Shown piece by piece: positions 52,017 through 60,289 of a stretch of 64,000 bases of DNA. The translations under genes were made by a program, and so were the position numbers. Under the pieces are notes generated by a model that ran no database searches, was not told the DNA's origin, and saw only the letters and a program-made list of their open reading frames with translations. The DNA comes from Flavobacteriaceae bacterium GF1 (GTDB lineage: Bacteria > Bacteroidota > Bacteroidia > Flavobacteriales > Flavobacteriaceae): NCBI GenBank assembly GCA_009797885.1, contig WNKP01000014.1, forward strand, positions 1 through 64,000, read 5' to 3'. Position 1 is the stretch's first letter; each line of letters begins with the position of its first letter.

Positions 52017-52649
52017 ATGGACGATACCCTATCAATTAGAAAATGGCGTTATGCCACAAAAAAATTTGATGCGAACAAAAAAGTATCAAATGAGGATTTG
52101 GAAACATTGTTGGAAGCAACAAGGCTAAGCGCCTCTTCTTATGGATTACAACCTTATCACATTTATGTAATCTCCAATCAGGAAACAAAAGAGAAGCTTA
52201 GGCCCATAAGTTGGGGACAATCACAGATTTCCGATGCATCCCACATCATCGTTTTTGCGAATTCAACGGATTTCGATGCGAATTTGGTAGATAATTACCT
52301 GGAGAATGTATCAAGGACCAGAAATATCCCACAAGCAGGACTAAAAGGATATGGTGACTTCATGAAATCCAAACTATTGGATTTACCATTGGACAGCAAA
52401 GGAAGCTGGACAACAAAACAGGTATATCTGGCATTTGGGAATGCCATGCAGGCCGCTGCCGAATTGAAAATTGATACCTGTCCCATGGAAGGTTTTGAAC
52501 CGGAGAAATACAATGAAATTTTGGGACTGGACGAAAAAAATCAGAATGCTGCCGTGGTTTTGGCCATTGGGTACCGTTCTGAAGAAGACGAGACCCAGCA
52601 TTATGCAAAAGTCAGAAAATCAAGAGAGGAATTATTCACTTATATATAA
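52017..52649 (+). CDS. NAD(P)H-dependent nitroreductase-family oxidoreductase
   Basis: The 210-residue FMN enzyme has the nitroreductase pattern: LSIRKWRYATKKFDANKKVS, SASSYGLQPYHIYVISNQ and a C-terminal AVVLAIGYRSEEDE. The family reduces nitroaromatics or quinones with NAD(P)H. The gene begins 1 bp after the marR stop, so it is translated with it. Confidence 0.93.
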   Translation: MDDTLSIRKWRYATKKFDANKKVSNEDLETLLEATRLSASSYGLQPYHIYVISNQETKEKLRPISWGQSQISDASHIIVFANSTDFDANLVDNYLENVSRTRNIPQAGLKGYGDFMKSKLLDLPLDSKGSWTTKQVYLAFGNAMQAAAELKIDTCPMEGFEPEKYNEILGLDEKNQNAAVVLAIGYRSEEDETQHYAKVRKSREELFTYI

Positions 52650-52690
52650 ATCATTAACCCATTTTAAAAACAAAAATTAATTCTAAAATC

Positions 52691-53263
52691 ATGAAAAAGA
52701 ACATTTTAACCCTAGCGTTGACCTTGGTATTTGGAACTGCATTTGCCAATCCAGTTGATGGTGAGAAAAAAGAGGTAAAGACCGAGTCAAGTACCGTTAC
52801 CTGGAAAGCCTACAAAGTTACCGGTTCACACACGGGTACCATTGCCCTTAAATCCGGTGCCCTAATGTTTGATGAGGGCAAACTTACAGGTGGTGAATTC
52901 ACCGTTGATATGACCACCATCAACACTACCGACTTAACAGGGGATTACAAGCAAAAACTGGATGGACATTTACATTCGGACGACTTTTTCTCCACGGCTT
53001 CCAACCCAACCTCATCCCTAAAATTTACAAAGGTGGAAGCATCCGGTAAAAATTCATATAAAGTAACAGGTGACCTTACTATAAAAGGAATCACCAAACC
53101 AGTGACTTTTGATGTTTCGGTGTATGGCAGCAAAGCGACCGCTACCATGAAAATTGACCGGGCACAGTATAACGTAAAGTATGGTTCCGGAAGTTTTTTC
53201 GACAACTTAGGTGACAAGACCATTTATGATGAGTTTGACTTGGTTGTCGATTTGGAGTTCTAG
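52691..53263 (+). CDS. YceI-family periplasmic protein
   Basis: The 190-residue protein has a signal peptide (MKKNILTLALTLVFGTAFAN) and the YceI lipocalin-like beta barrel: VTWKAYKVTGSHTGTIALKS, then HLHSDDFFSTASNPTSSLKF and a C-terminal VDLEF. Such proteins bind isoprenoid quinones or similar lipids. Linkage with MarR and nitroreductase genes is recurrent in flavobacteria and suggests handling of quinone-like compounds. Confidence 0.95.
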   Translation: MKKNILTLALTLVFGTAFANPVDGEKKEVKTESSTVTWKAYKVTGSHTGTIALKSGALMFDEGKLTGGEFTVDMTTINTTDLTGDYKQKLDGHLHSDDFFSTASNPTSSLKFTKVEASGKNSYKVTGDLTIKGITKPVTFDVSVYGSKATATMKIDRAQYNVKYGSGSFFDNLGDKTIYDEFDLVVDLEF

Positions 53264-53308
53264 ACACTATGAAGTTATAGAAAAAGAAAATTAGTTTGAG
53301 TGTTTGAA

Positions 53309-53350
53309 AATCCTGTTACGGTACCACTGTAGCGGGATTTTTATTTTTTT
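53309..53350 (+). terminator. Intrinsic terminator after yceI
   Basis: AATCCTGTTAC (53309-53319) pairs with GTAGCGGGATT (53329-53339) using two G-T wobbles, followed by a run of T interrupted by one A. It closes the marR operon just before the trp promoter; the T-run nearly reaches the TTG of that promoter. Confidence 0.8.
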
Positions 53351-53352
53351 GT

Positions 53353-53382
53353 TTGGTTTCATCAAATACATTTCTATATTTG
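53353..53382 (+). promoter_or_regulatory. Promoter of the trp operon
   Basis: TTG (53353-53355), a 19-bp spacer, and TATATTTG (53375-53382) match the Bacteroidota -33/-7 consensus in both sequence and spacing. The leader-peptide ATG begins only 4 bp after the -7 element, at or next to the expected transcription start. Confidence 0.85.
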
Positions 53383-53386
53383 GGAC

Positions 53387-53443
53387 ATGAAAGGTAAACA
53401 ACAAATGAACTGGTGGTGGAACAACTTACGTATACTATCGTGA
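53387..53443 (+). CDS. trpL: trp operon leader peptide
   Basis: An 18-codon ORF reads MKGKQQMNWWWNNLRILS and stops with TGA. Its three consecutive Trp codons (53411-53419) make it a sensor of charged tRNA-Trp: stalling there when Trp is scarce should favour an antiterminator over the terminator at 53472-53504. It lies between a consensus promoter and trpE. There is no Shine-Dalgarno sequence and almost no room for one, so translation may start on a leaderless mRNA or at the internal ATG (53405), which would still cover the Trp codons. Confidence 0.88.
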   Translation: MKGKQQMNWWWNNLRILS

Positions 53444-53449
53444 GCTAGT

Positions 53450-53475
53450 CCTATATATCCAGAACCCATATAAGG
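53450..53475 (+). promoter_or_regulatory. Candidate trp antiterminator hairpin
   Basis: CCT plus TATAT (53450-53458, with A453 bulged) can pair with ATATA plus AGG (53468-53475) around a 9-nt loop. The right arm includes AAGG at 53472-53475, the base of the terminator stem, so the two structures exclude each other. A ribosome at the leader stop codon would cover the left arm. A ribosome stalled at the Trp codons would leave it free. Confidence 0.6.
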
Positions 53476-53504
53476 CTTGTCATCACGACAAGCCTTACTT
53501 TTTT
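53472..53504 (+). terminator. trp attenuator terminator
   Basis: AAGGCTTGTC (53472-53481) pairs perfectly with GACAAGCCTT (53487-53496) around ATCAC, followed by AC and six T (53499-53504). It ends 13 bp before the trpE ATG, so termination here would prevent expression of the whole operon. Confidence 0.9.
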
Positions 53505-53517
53505 GAACCAATTTGAA

Positions 53518-54915
53518 ATGAAATTTGAACTAAAAACCTATTACAAACAGATACTCGCAGATACCATTACCCCTGTTAGTGTGTATCTAAAAATACGGGA
53601 TAAGTATCCCAATAGTATTTTACTGGAAAGTAGTGATTACCACGCCAACGATAACAGCTTCTCCTATATTTGCTGCAATCCCATTGCGTACATTAAAATT
53701 GAGGGCAATTCCATTATCCAACAATTTCCGGATGGGGCAGTCCTGGAAATGGAGATTACGGATTCCACGGACGTAACCGCCATAATCCATGGTTTTTCGC
53801 AGCGATTTTCAGTGGAGAACCACAATTTCAAGTTCATAACCAACGGCCTTTTTGGGTATATGGCGTATGATGCGGTTCGTTATTTTGAATCTGTTGAAAT
53901 TTCCGAAAAATCCGATTCCGTCAAAATACCGGATATCTTCTACGCGGTGTATCAAAACATTATTGCGATAAACCATTTTAAAAATGAGGCTTACTTATTT
54001 GCCCATTGTTTTAATGCTGAAAATAATGTTGACGATCTGGAACAATTGCTTAAGGTAAGAAGCTTTGCAACCTATAATTTTTCAAAACTAGGTGAAGCCA
54101 AATCCAATCTTGAAGACGAAGAATACAGGGAACATGTGGAACTGGCCAAAAAACATTGCAAGCGCGGTGACGTATTTCAGTTGGTATTGTCAAGACGGTT
54201 TTCCCAAGATTTTAAGGGGGATGAGTTTAATGTATACCGTGCGTTGCGCTCCATAAACCCTTCCCCCTATCTTTTCTATTTTGACTATGGGGATTTTAAA
54301 ATATTTGGCAGTTCCCCAGAGGCGCAACTGATCGTAAAGGAGGGAAAAGCCGAAATACATCCCATTGCCGGGACTTACAAAAGAACGGGCAATGATGAAA
54401 AAGATGCCGAACTCGCCAAAAAACTGGCCGGTGATGAAAAAGAGAACAGCGAGCACGTAATGTTGGTGGATCTGGCCCGAAACGATTTGAGCAGAAATGG
54501 CAATCTAGTGAATGTGGAGACCTACAGGGAAGTCCAATATTTCTCTCATGTCATCCATTTGGTCTCCAAAGTAACGGGACATAAGAAACCGGACATCCCA
54601 ACTTTAAAAATTGTTGCGGACACCTTTCCCGCCGGTACTTTGAGCGGAGCTCCAAAACATATGGCCATGCAACTCATTGAAAGGTATGAAAAGACCAATA
54701 GGGCCTACTATGGGGGTGCTATAGGATTTATGGATTTCAACGGAAATTTCAACCATGCCATTATGATTCGGACTTTTTTGAGTAAGAACCATCAACTCCA
54801 TTATCAAGCAGGTGCAGGTTTGGTTGCCGCATCCAATCCGGAAAACGAATTACAGGAAACCTATAATAAATTGGGTGCCTTGAACAGGGCATTGGAAATT
54901 GCAGAAACTATCTAA
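53518..54915 (+). CDS. trpE: Anthranilate synthase component I
   Basis: The 465-residue subunit makes anthranilate from chorismate. The N-terminal Trp feedback site reads NSILLESSDYHAND (LLES motif). The chorismate-binding domain has GDVFQLVLSRRF, SPEAQLIVKEG, PIAGTYKRTG and FPAGTLSGAPK. The ATG at 53518 is chosen; the frame also has a TTG at 53503, but that lies in the T-run of the terminator. It is directly joined to trpG (stop and start adjacent). Confidence 0.98.
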   Translation: MKFELKTYYKQILADTITPVSVYLKIRDKYPNSILLESSDYHANDNSFSYICCNPIAYIKIEGNSIIQQFPDGAVLEMEITDSTDVTAIIHGFSQRFSVENHNFKFITNGLFGYMAYDAVRYFESVEISEKSDSVKIPDIFYAVYQNIIAINHFKNEAYLFAHCFNAENNVDDLEQLLKVRSFATYNFSKLGEAKSNLEDEEYREHVELAKKHCKRGDVFQLVLSRRFSQDFKGDEFNVYRALRSINPSPYLFYFDYGDFKIFGSSPEAQLIVKEGKAEIHPIAGTYKRTGNDEKDAELAKKLAGDEKENSEHVMLVDLARNDLSRNGNLVNVETYREVQYFSHVIHLVSKVTGHKKPDIPTLKIVADTFPAGTLSGAPKHMAMQLIERYEKTNRAYYGGAIGFMDFNGNFNHAIMIRTFLSKNHQLHYQAGAGLVAASNPENELQETYNKLGALNRALEIAETI

Positions 54916-55485
54916 ATGGGACGACAGGTTTTAATGATAGACAATTACGATAGCTTCACCTATAATTTGGTGCACTACCTGGAGGACCTGGGTTGCGAAG
55001 TAGTGGTAAAACGAAATGACGAACTTACGTTGGAGGATGTTGATAGGTTCCAGGAAATTGTCCTTTCACCCGGCCCAGGAATACCTGATGAGGCCGGCCT
55101 TTTAAAGCCCATAATCGAGAAATATGCCCCAAGCAAACGCATTTTTGGTGTTTGTTTGGGACAACAGGCCATTGGCGAGGTTTTTGGCGGTACCCTAATC
55201 AATTTGGATGAAGTGTACCATGGGGTGGCAACTACCATAGCGATTATAGAAGACGATTACATCTTTCAGGGAATGTCAAAAACCATGGAGGTGGGGAGGT
55301 ACCATTCCTGGGTTGTGGACAGCAAGCTTCCCAAGGAACTTACGGCCACTTCGGTGGACGAAAAAGGACAGATTATGTCCCTAAAACACAATACCTATGA
55401 TGTAAGGGCAGTACAATTTCATCCGGAATCCGTACTTACACCGCAAGGAAAACAAATGCTTAAAAATTGGTTGAATAATAATTGA
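54916..55485 (+). CDS. trpG: Anthranilate synthase component II (glutamine amidotransferase)
   Basis: The 189-residue class I amidotransferase supplies ammonia to TrpE. The nucleophile Cys lies in FGVCLGQQAIGE and the catalytic His and Glu in AVQFHPESVLT; the oxyanion strand SPGPGIPDEAG is intact. It is a stand-alone TrpG, not fused to TrpD. Confidence 0.97.
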   Translation: MGRQVLMIDNYDSFTYNLVHYLEDLGCEVVVKRNDELTLEDVDRFQEIVLSPGPGIPDEAGLLKPIIEKYAPSKRIFGVCLGQQAIGEVFGGTLINLDEVYHGVATTIAIIEDDYIFQGMSKTMEVGRYHSWVVDSKLPKELTATSVDEKGQIMSLKHNTYDVRAVQFHPESVLTPQGKQMLKNWLNNN

Positions 55486-55488
55486 AAC

Positions 55489-55551
55489 TTGTCATTCCTG
55501 TGAAAACAGGAATCCAAAAAAATAGATTCCGCATCAAGTGCGGAATGACAA
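55489..55551. repeat. REP/MITE-like element between trpG and trpD
   Basis: The 63-bp element has terminal inverted repeats TGTCATTCC (55490-55498) and GGAATGACA (55542-55550) and two internal hairpins: ATTCCTG/CAGGAAT and ATTCCGCA/TGCGGAAT. This double-hairpin form with TGTCATTCC ends is a common dispersed bacterial repeat. It fills the trpG-trpD gap and may act as an RNA stability or processing element inside the operon mRNA. Confidence 0.88.
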
Positions 55552-55560
55552 AAAGAAAAA

Positions 55561-56553
55561 ATGAAAGAAACACTGAACAGACTTATCAATCACGAAATCC
55601 TGGCAAAGGAAGATGCCAAGCAAATTTTGGTAAACATTGCCAAAGGCCAATACAATACCAGTCAAATTGCAGCTTTTCTGACCGTTTACATGATGCGAAG
55701 CATTACCATTGAGGAGTTGGAAGGTTTTCGTGATGCGCTCTTGGAACTGTGCTTGGCAGTGGACTTAAGCGATTATAACCCCATTGATCTTTGTGGAACG
55801 GGAGGCGATGGCAAAGACACGTTCAACATTTCCACTTTGGCCTCTTTTGTAACTGCCGGAGCTGGGATAAAAGTCACCAAACATGGAAATTATGGGGTTT
55901 CCTCCAAATGTGGAAGTAGCAATGTAATGGAGTTTTTGGGCATCAAATTCAGTAACGAGGCCGATTTCCTGAAAAAATCCATAGATGAAGCCGGTATCTG
56001 TGTATTGCATGCGCCCCTTTTTCATCCTGCCATGAAAAATGTGGCCCCCATACGAAGGGAATTGGCCGTAAAAACCTTTTTCAATATGTTGGGGCCTATG
56101 GTTAATCCAGCTTTTCCAAAGAACCAAATGGTGGGCGTATTCAACCTGGAACTGGCACGAATGTATGGATACCTCTATCAGAATACGGATAAAAACTTTA
56201 CCGTACTCCACGCTTTGGATGGCTATGATGAGATTAGTTTAACCGGGGCGACCAAGACCATATCCAATGGTTCCGAAGGTATTTTACAGCCTCGGGATTT
56301 TGGTTTGGATAGCGTAAAGGCCAATGCCATTGCCGGCGGTGAGGATGTTGCAGAATCCGCGCAGATTTTTATGAACATTTTGCAGGGCAAGGGAGCAGAA
56401 GCTCAGAACAATGTGGTCTGTGCCAATGCCGGGATAGCCATAGCCACAGTGGAGGGCCTTGCACCAAAAGAAGGATTTGAAAAAGCGAAGGAATCCTTGC
56501 TAAGTGGCAAAGCGTTAAAAGCATTGAGGAAATTACAGGAGTTGAGTAATTAG
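55561..56553 (+). CDS. trpD: Anthranilate phosphoribosyltransferase
   Basis: The 330-residue enzyme joins anthranilate to PRPP. The PRPP-binding loop DLCGTGGDGKDTFNIST is intact near residue 80, followed by KHGNYGVSSKCGSSNVMEFL and the metal-binding region DGYDEISLTG. Its start lies 10 bp after the repeat element. A run of GTT repeats begins at its stop codon. Confidence 0.98.
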   Translation: MKETLNRLINHEILAKEDAKQILVNIAKGQYNTSQIAAFLTVYMMRSITIEELEGFRDALLELCLAVDLSDYNPIDLCGTGGDGKDTFNISTLASFVTAGAGIKVTKHGNYGVSSKCGSSNVMEFLGIKFSNEADFLKKSIDEAGICVLHAPLFHPAMKNVAPIRRELAVKTFFNMLGPMVNPAFPKNQMVGVFNLELARMYGYLYQNTDKNFTVLHALDGYDEISLTGATKTISNGSEGILQPRDFGLDSVKANAIAGGEDVAESAQIFMNILQGKGAEAQNNVVCANAGIAIATVEGLAPKEGFEKAKESLLSGKALKALRKLQELSN

Positions 56554-56605
56554 TTGTTGTTGTTGTTGGAAATTGTGGATGTAAAGTCGGTTTTTTCAGA
56601 AACAA

Positions 56606-56830
56606 ATGTTTTGGTTGATTCCAATGGTTTCAACCACCGGAAAATTAGTGGGTCAAGACCTAACCACTGGGATAAATAGTGTACAACGGATGTATGACAT
56701 AAGTACGGTAATGGCGTTTAAAATCTTCAATATTACTTTAGTAATGGTGGGAGCTTCACTTATTTTTTTCTGGATCAATATTCACAAACCCATTAAACGA
56801 ATATCCATAAACCAACAATCGAAAAAATGA
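56606..56830 (+). CDS. Unrecognised small membrane ORF before trpC
   Basis: A 74-codon ORF starting MFWLIPMVSTTGKL has one clear hydrophobic segment (about residues 40-57, KIFNITLVMVGASLIFFWIN) and a basic tail (KPIKRISINQQSKK). Its stop overlaps the trpC ATG (ATGA), as expected for translational coupling. I recognise no family. It could be a real small membrane protein or a chance frame in a 273-bp gap of an otherwise tight operon. Confidence 0.45.
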   Translation: MFWLIPMVSTTGKLVGQDLTTGINSVQRMYDISTVMAFKIFNITLVMVGASLIFFWINIHKPIKRISINQQSKK

Positions 56831-57612
56831 ACATTCTGGAAAAAATAGTAGCCGATAAACGAAAGGAAGTTGCCCTCAAACGGTCTTTGATTCCAACTTT
56901 GCAACTGGAAAAGTCGGTTTTATTTGAACGGAAATGCCCGTCCCTGGCCTCCGCTTTAAAGACCAGTAACACGGGAATCATTGCAGAACATAAACGACGT
57001 TCCCCTTCCAAAGACACCATAAATCAAAATACCAACATTGCCCAGGTGGCAAAGGGGTATCAAAACGCAGGCGTATGTGGAATGAGCGTACTTACGGATA
57101 TCAAATACTTTGGAGGTTCGCTGGAGGATCTGCTCTTGGCACGGGCATCTGTGGACATGCCTTTACTGAGAAAGGAATTTATGATAGACGAATATCAGGT
57201 ATTGGAGGCTAAGGCAAATGGGGCAGATGTAATTTTACTCATTGCCGCGATACTGTCCAAAGAGGAGCTAAAAGTACTTTCCGAGCTGGCCAAAAGTTTG
57301 GGGATGAACGTACTTTTAGAAATCCACAACCAACAGGAATTGAACAAGTCCTTACTGCCCAGTGTGGATATGTTGGGCGTTAACAACCGTAATTTAAAGA
57401 CCTTTGAAGTGAGTTTGGAAACCAGCAAGTCACTGGCCAAGGAAATCCCGGAGGATTTCGTAAAAGTATCCGAGAGTGGCATAAGTTCCATCAGCGCCAT
57501 TAAAGAACTTAAGGAATTCGGTTATCAAGGTTTTTTGATTGGCGAGAACTTTATGAAAACGGAAAACCCGGGAGAAAGCGCAGCAGAATTTATTCAAAAA
57601 TTAGAAGGATGA
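56827..57612 (+). CDS. trpC: Indole-3-glycerol phosphate synthase
   Basis: The 261-residue TIM-barrel enzyme has IIAEHKRRSPSK near residue 55, MSVLTDIKYFGGSLEDL, LLRKEFMIDEYQ with the catalytic Lys, and VNNRNLKTFEVSL. SESGIS and FLIGENFMK complete the phosphate site. It is a stand-alone TrpC whose stop overlaps the trpF start by ATGA. Confidence 0.97.
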   Translation: MNILEKIVADKRKEVALKRSLIPTLQLEKSVLFERKCPSLASALKTSNTGIIAEHKRRSPSKDTINQNTNIAQVAKGYQNAGVCGMSVLTDIKYFGGSLEDLLLARASVDMPLLRKEFMIDEYQVLEAKANGADVILLIAAILSKEELKVLSELAKSLGMNVLLEIHNQQELNKSLLPSVDMLGVNNRNLKTFEVSLETSKSLAKEIPEDFVKVSESGISSISAIKELKEFGYQGFLIGENFMKTENPGESAAEFIQKLEG

Positions 57613-58268
57613 AACTCAAAATATGTGGTCAAAAACATAATATTGCCGATGTGGCCGGTGTGCAACCGGATTACCTCGGTTTTATCTTTTGGGAACCCTC
57701 GTCCCGTTACTTTGATCATGAACCGTCCCCACTACCCCCAGAAATAAAGAGCGTTGGGGTTTTTGTGGATGCCTCCATTGAAAACGTTTTGGAAAAGGTT
57801 TCAACATATCATTTGGATGCCGTTCAGTTACATGGAAATGAAACCCCGGAATACTGTGCAAATCTAAAAAATCGTCATTCAGAACTTGTTTCGGAATCCC
57901 AAACCAAAGAATTTGACATCATAAAGGTATTTTCAATCAAGGAAACATTCGATTTTTCCATCTTAAAAGCTTATGAGGATTCCTGTGACTACTTCCTCTT
58001 TGATACCAAGGGAAAGTTGCCCGGAGGAAATGGTTACGCTTTTGATTGGGAAGTCCTGCAGCAATACCCTTCAACCAAACCCTATTTTCTAAGTGGGGGC
58101 ATTGGATTGGAGAATGTAAATGAACTACGGAAATTCTTGGATACCGATACCTCAAAATACTGTTATGCCATTGATGTGAACAGCAAATTTGAAACGGAAC
58201 CCGGACTTAAGGATATCAAAAAACTAAAAGAATTTAAAAAAGTGCTGGAAAATGAGTTATCACGCTAA
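57609..58268 (+). CDS. trpF: Phosphoribosylanthranilate isomerase with a repeat-derived insertion
   Basis: The 219-residue enzyme has the TrpF start KLKICGQ with the catalytic Cys, [25 protein letters not shown] and a C-terminal phosphate site around [11 protein letters not shown]. The catalytic Asp lies in [14 protein letters not shown]. Residues about 89-97 (RHSELVSES) are encoded by a known type of dispersed DNA repeat and have no counterpart in the family core. It overlaps the start of trpB by 17 bp. Confidence 0.95.
   Translation: MKLKICGQKHNIADVAGVQPDYLGFIFWEPSSRYFDHEPSPLPPEIKSVGVFVDASIENVLEKVSTYHLDAVQLHGNETPEYCANLKNRHSELVSESQTKEFDIIKVFSIKETFDFSILKAYEDSCDYFLFDTKGKLPGGNGYAFDWEVLQQYPSTKPYFLSGGIGLENVNELRKFLDTDTSKYCYAIDVNSKFETEPGLKDIKKLKEFKKVLENELSR
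57873..57900 (+). repeat. Repeat fragment in frame inside trpF
   Basis: CGTCATTCAGAACTTGTTTC followed by GGAATCCC matches the widespread repeat family whose reading in one frame gives HSELVSES. It starts with the same GTCATTC as the element between trpG and trpD. It lies in a loop after the QLHGNE strand and keeps the frame. Confidence 0.8.
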
Positions 58269-59433
58269 CGAAAAAGGTTATTACGGAGAATTTGGAGGGG
58301 CATTCATTCCCGAGATGTTATACCCCAATTGTGAGGAACTTCGCCAAAATTACATCCGGATTATGTCAGAACCTTCCTTTCAGGAAGAGTTTCATCAACT
58401 GTTAAAAGACTATGTAGGCAGACCCACTCCCTTGTATTTTGCAGAGCGTTTATCGGAAAAGTATCAAACCAAAATATATCTAAAACGGGAAGACCTTTGT
58501 CACACAGGGGCGCACAAGGTCAATAACACCATAGGGCAAATTTTGATGGCCAAAAAATTGGGCAAAAACCGGATCATTGCAGAAACCGGTGCAGGTCAAC
58601 ATGGAGTTGCCACAGCAACGGTTTGTGCTTTAATGGGTATTGAGTGCGTCGTGTACATGGGTGAAATTGATATTGAAAGACAAGCGCCCAATGTAGCCCG
58701 CATGAAGATGTTGGGTGCAGAGGTCCGTGCGGCCAAATCCGGCAGTAGAACGTTAAAGGACGCTACCAATGAAGCCATACGTGATTGGATCAACAACCCT
58801 GTAAATACCCATTACATTATAGGCTCGGTTGTAGGGCCACACCCCTATCCCGATATGGTAGCGCGTTTTCAATCCGTAATTTCAGAAGAAATCAAATGGC
58901 AGTTGCAGGAAAAGGAGGGGAAAGAGAATCCCAATTATGTGGTGGCCTGTGTAGGGGGTGGTAGCAATGCCGCAGGTGCCTATTATCATTATTTGGACAC
59001 CCCGGAGGTCGGTATCATTGCCGTTGAGGCAGCTGGCAAAGGGGTTAATTCCGGGGAGAGTGCTGCGACATCGGCCTTGGGAAAAGTGGGTATCATCCAT
59101 GGTAGCAAAACCCTATTGATGCAAACCGAAGATGGTCAAATCACCGAACCGTATTCCATTTCCGCGGGACTGGACTACCCTGGAGTAGGACCAATGCATG
59201 CACATTTGTACAAAAGTGGTCGTGGGGAATTCATTTCAATCACCGATGATGAGGCCATGACCGCTGGCCTGGAAATGTCCCAATTGGAAGGCATTATCCC
59301 CGCCATAGAAACCAGCCATGCCTTCGCTATTTTCGATTATAAAAAATTCGAGAAGGATGATGTTATCGTAATCAATCTTTCCGGGAGGGGAGATAAGGAT
59401 CTTCAAACGTACATTGACTACTTTAGGCTATGA
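58252..59433 (+). CDS. trpB: Tryptophan synthase beta subunit
   Basis: The 393-residue PLP enzyme condenses indole with serine. The PLP lysine lies in [19 protein letters not shown], the catalytic Glu in AETGAGQHG, and the phosphate site in [10 protein letters not shown]. It starts with [19 protein letters not shown], typical for TrpB1. It overlaps trpF by 17 bp. Confidence 0.99.
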   Translation: MSYHANEKGYYGEFGGAFIPEMLYPNCEELRQNYIRIMSEPSFQEEFHQLLKDYVGRPTPLYFAERLSEKYQTKIYLKREDLCHTGAHKVNNTIGQILMAKKLGKNRIIAETGAGQHGVATATVCALMGIECVVYMGEIDIERQAPNVARMKMLGAEVRAAKSGSRTLKDATNEAIRDWINNPVNTHYIIGSVVGPHPYPDMVARFQSVISEEIKWQLQEKEGKENPNYVVACVGGGSNAAGAYYHYLDTPEVGIIAVEAAGKGVNSGESAATSALGKVGIIHGSKTLLMQTEDGQITEPYSISAGLDYPGVGPMHAHLYKSGRGEFISITDDEAMTAGLEMSQLEGIIPAIETSHAFAIFDYKKFEKDDVIVINLSGRGDKDLQTYIDYFRL

Positions 59434-59506
59434 CAGGATTTCGAACCAACGTGAAAAATCCGACAACAATTCCCAATTACATATCTGATTTTCAACAACT
59501 AAATAA

Positions 59507-60268
59507 ATGAACAGAATAAAAGCCAAACTCCAGGAGGATAAAAAACTCCTCTCCATTTACTTTACTGCAGGATATCCAAAATTGGATGATACCGTTCCAA
59601 TAATTCAGGAATTGGAGAGGGCCGGAGTGGATATGATAGAAATAGGCCTTCCTTTTAGCGATCCGTTGGCAGATGGGCCTACCATTCAGAAAAGTTCCAC
59701 GGCTGCGCTGGGAAATGGCATGCACACTGAACTACTATTTGAACAATTAAAGGACATACGGAAAACCGTTTCCATACCCTTGATCCTTATGGGCTATTTT
59801 AATCCAATGTTACAGTACGGGGTCGAGGCTTTTTGTCGAAGATGCTTTGAAATTGGGATAGATGGTATTATTATGCCCGATCTTCCCCTGGATGTCTATA
59901 AAGAAACCTACGAAGCCATTTACAAAAAATACAATCTTATCAACGTCTTTTTGATTACCCCACAGACCAGCGAAGAACGCATTCGTGCTATCGACAATGC
60001 CTCGGACGGTTTTATTTATATGGTCAGTTCGGCAAGCACCACCGGTGCCAAGGATGGTTTTGGCGCGGAACAGCAGGAATACTTCCAACGGATTGCCAAA
60101 CTGAACCTCAAAAATCCCCAGATAGTGGGGTTTGGTATCAGTAATGCGAACACCTTTCAGGCAGCCACGGCAAAAGCCAAAGGGGCCATCATCGGGTCTG
60201 CATTTATTAAGCATTTAACCCAAAACGGGATTGGAAAGATTGAGAATTTCATCAAAACGATCCGATAA
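59507..60268 (+). CDS. trpA: Tryptophan synthase alpha subunit
   Basis: The 253-residue subunit cleaves indole-3-glycerol phosphate and passes indole to TrpB. The catalytic Glu is in DMIEIGLPFSDPLADGP and the Asp in GIIMPDLPLD; the phosphate site reads GFGISNANT and IIGSAFI. It lies 73 bp after trpB and ends the operon. Only 21 bp separate its stop from the convergent susD-like gene, and no terminator is visible there. Confidence 0.98.
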   Translation: MNRIKAKLQEDKKLLSIYFTAGYPKLDDTVPIIQELERAGVDMIEIGLPFSDPLADGPTIQKSSTAALGNGMHTELLFEQLKDIRKTVSIPLILMGYFNPMLQYGVEAFCRRCFEIGIDGIIMPDLPLDVYKETYEAIYKKYNLINVFLITPQTSEERIRAIDNASDGFIYMVSSASTTGAKDGFGAEQQEYFQRIAKLNLKNPQIVGFGISNANTFQAATAKAKGAIIGSAFIKHLTQNGIGKIENFIKTIR

Positions 60269-60289
60269 AGGGGCACATTCTATTTTGTT

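Noticed and set aside
53503-53517. TTG start for TrpE
   Set aside because: It lies in the T-run of the attenuator terminator; the ATG at 53518 begins the family N-terminus.
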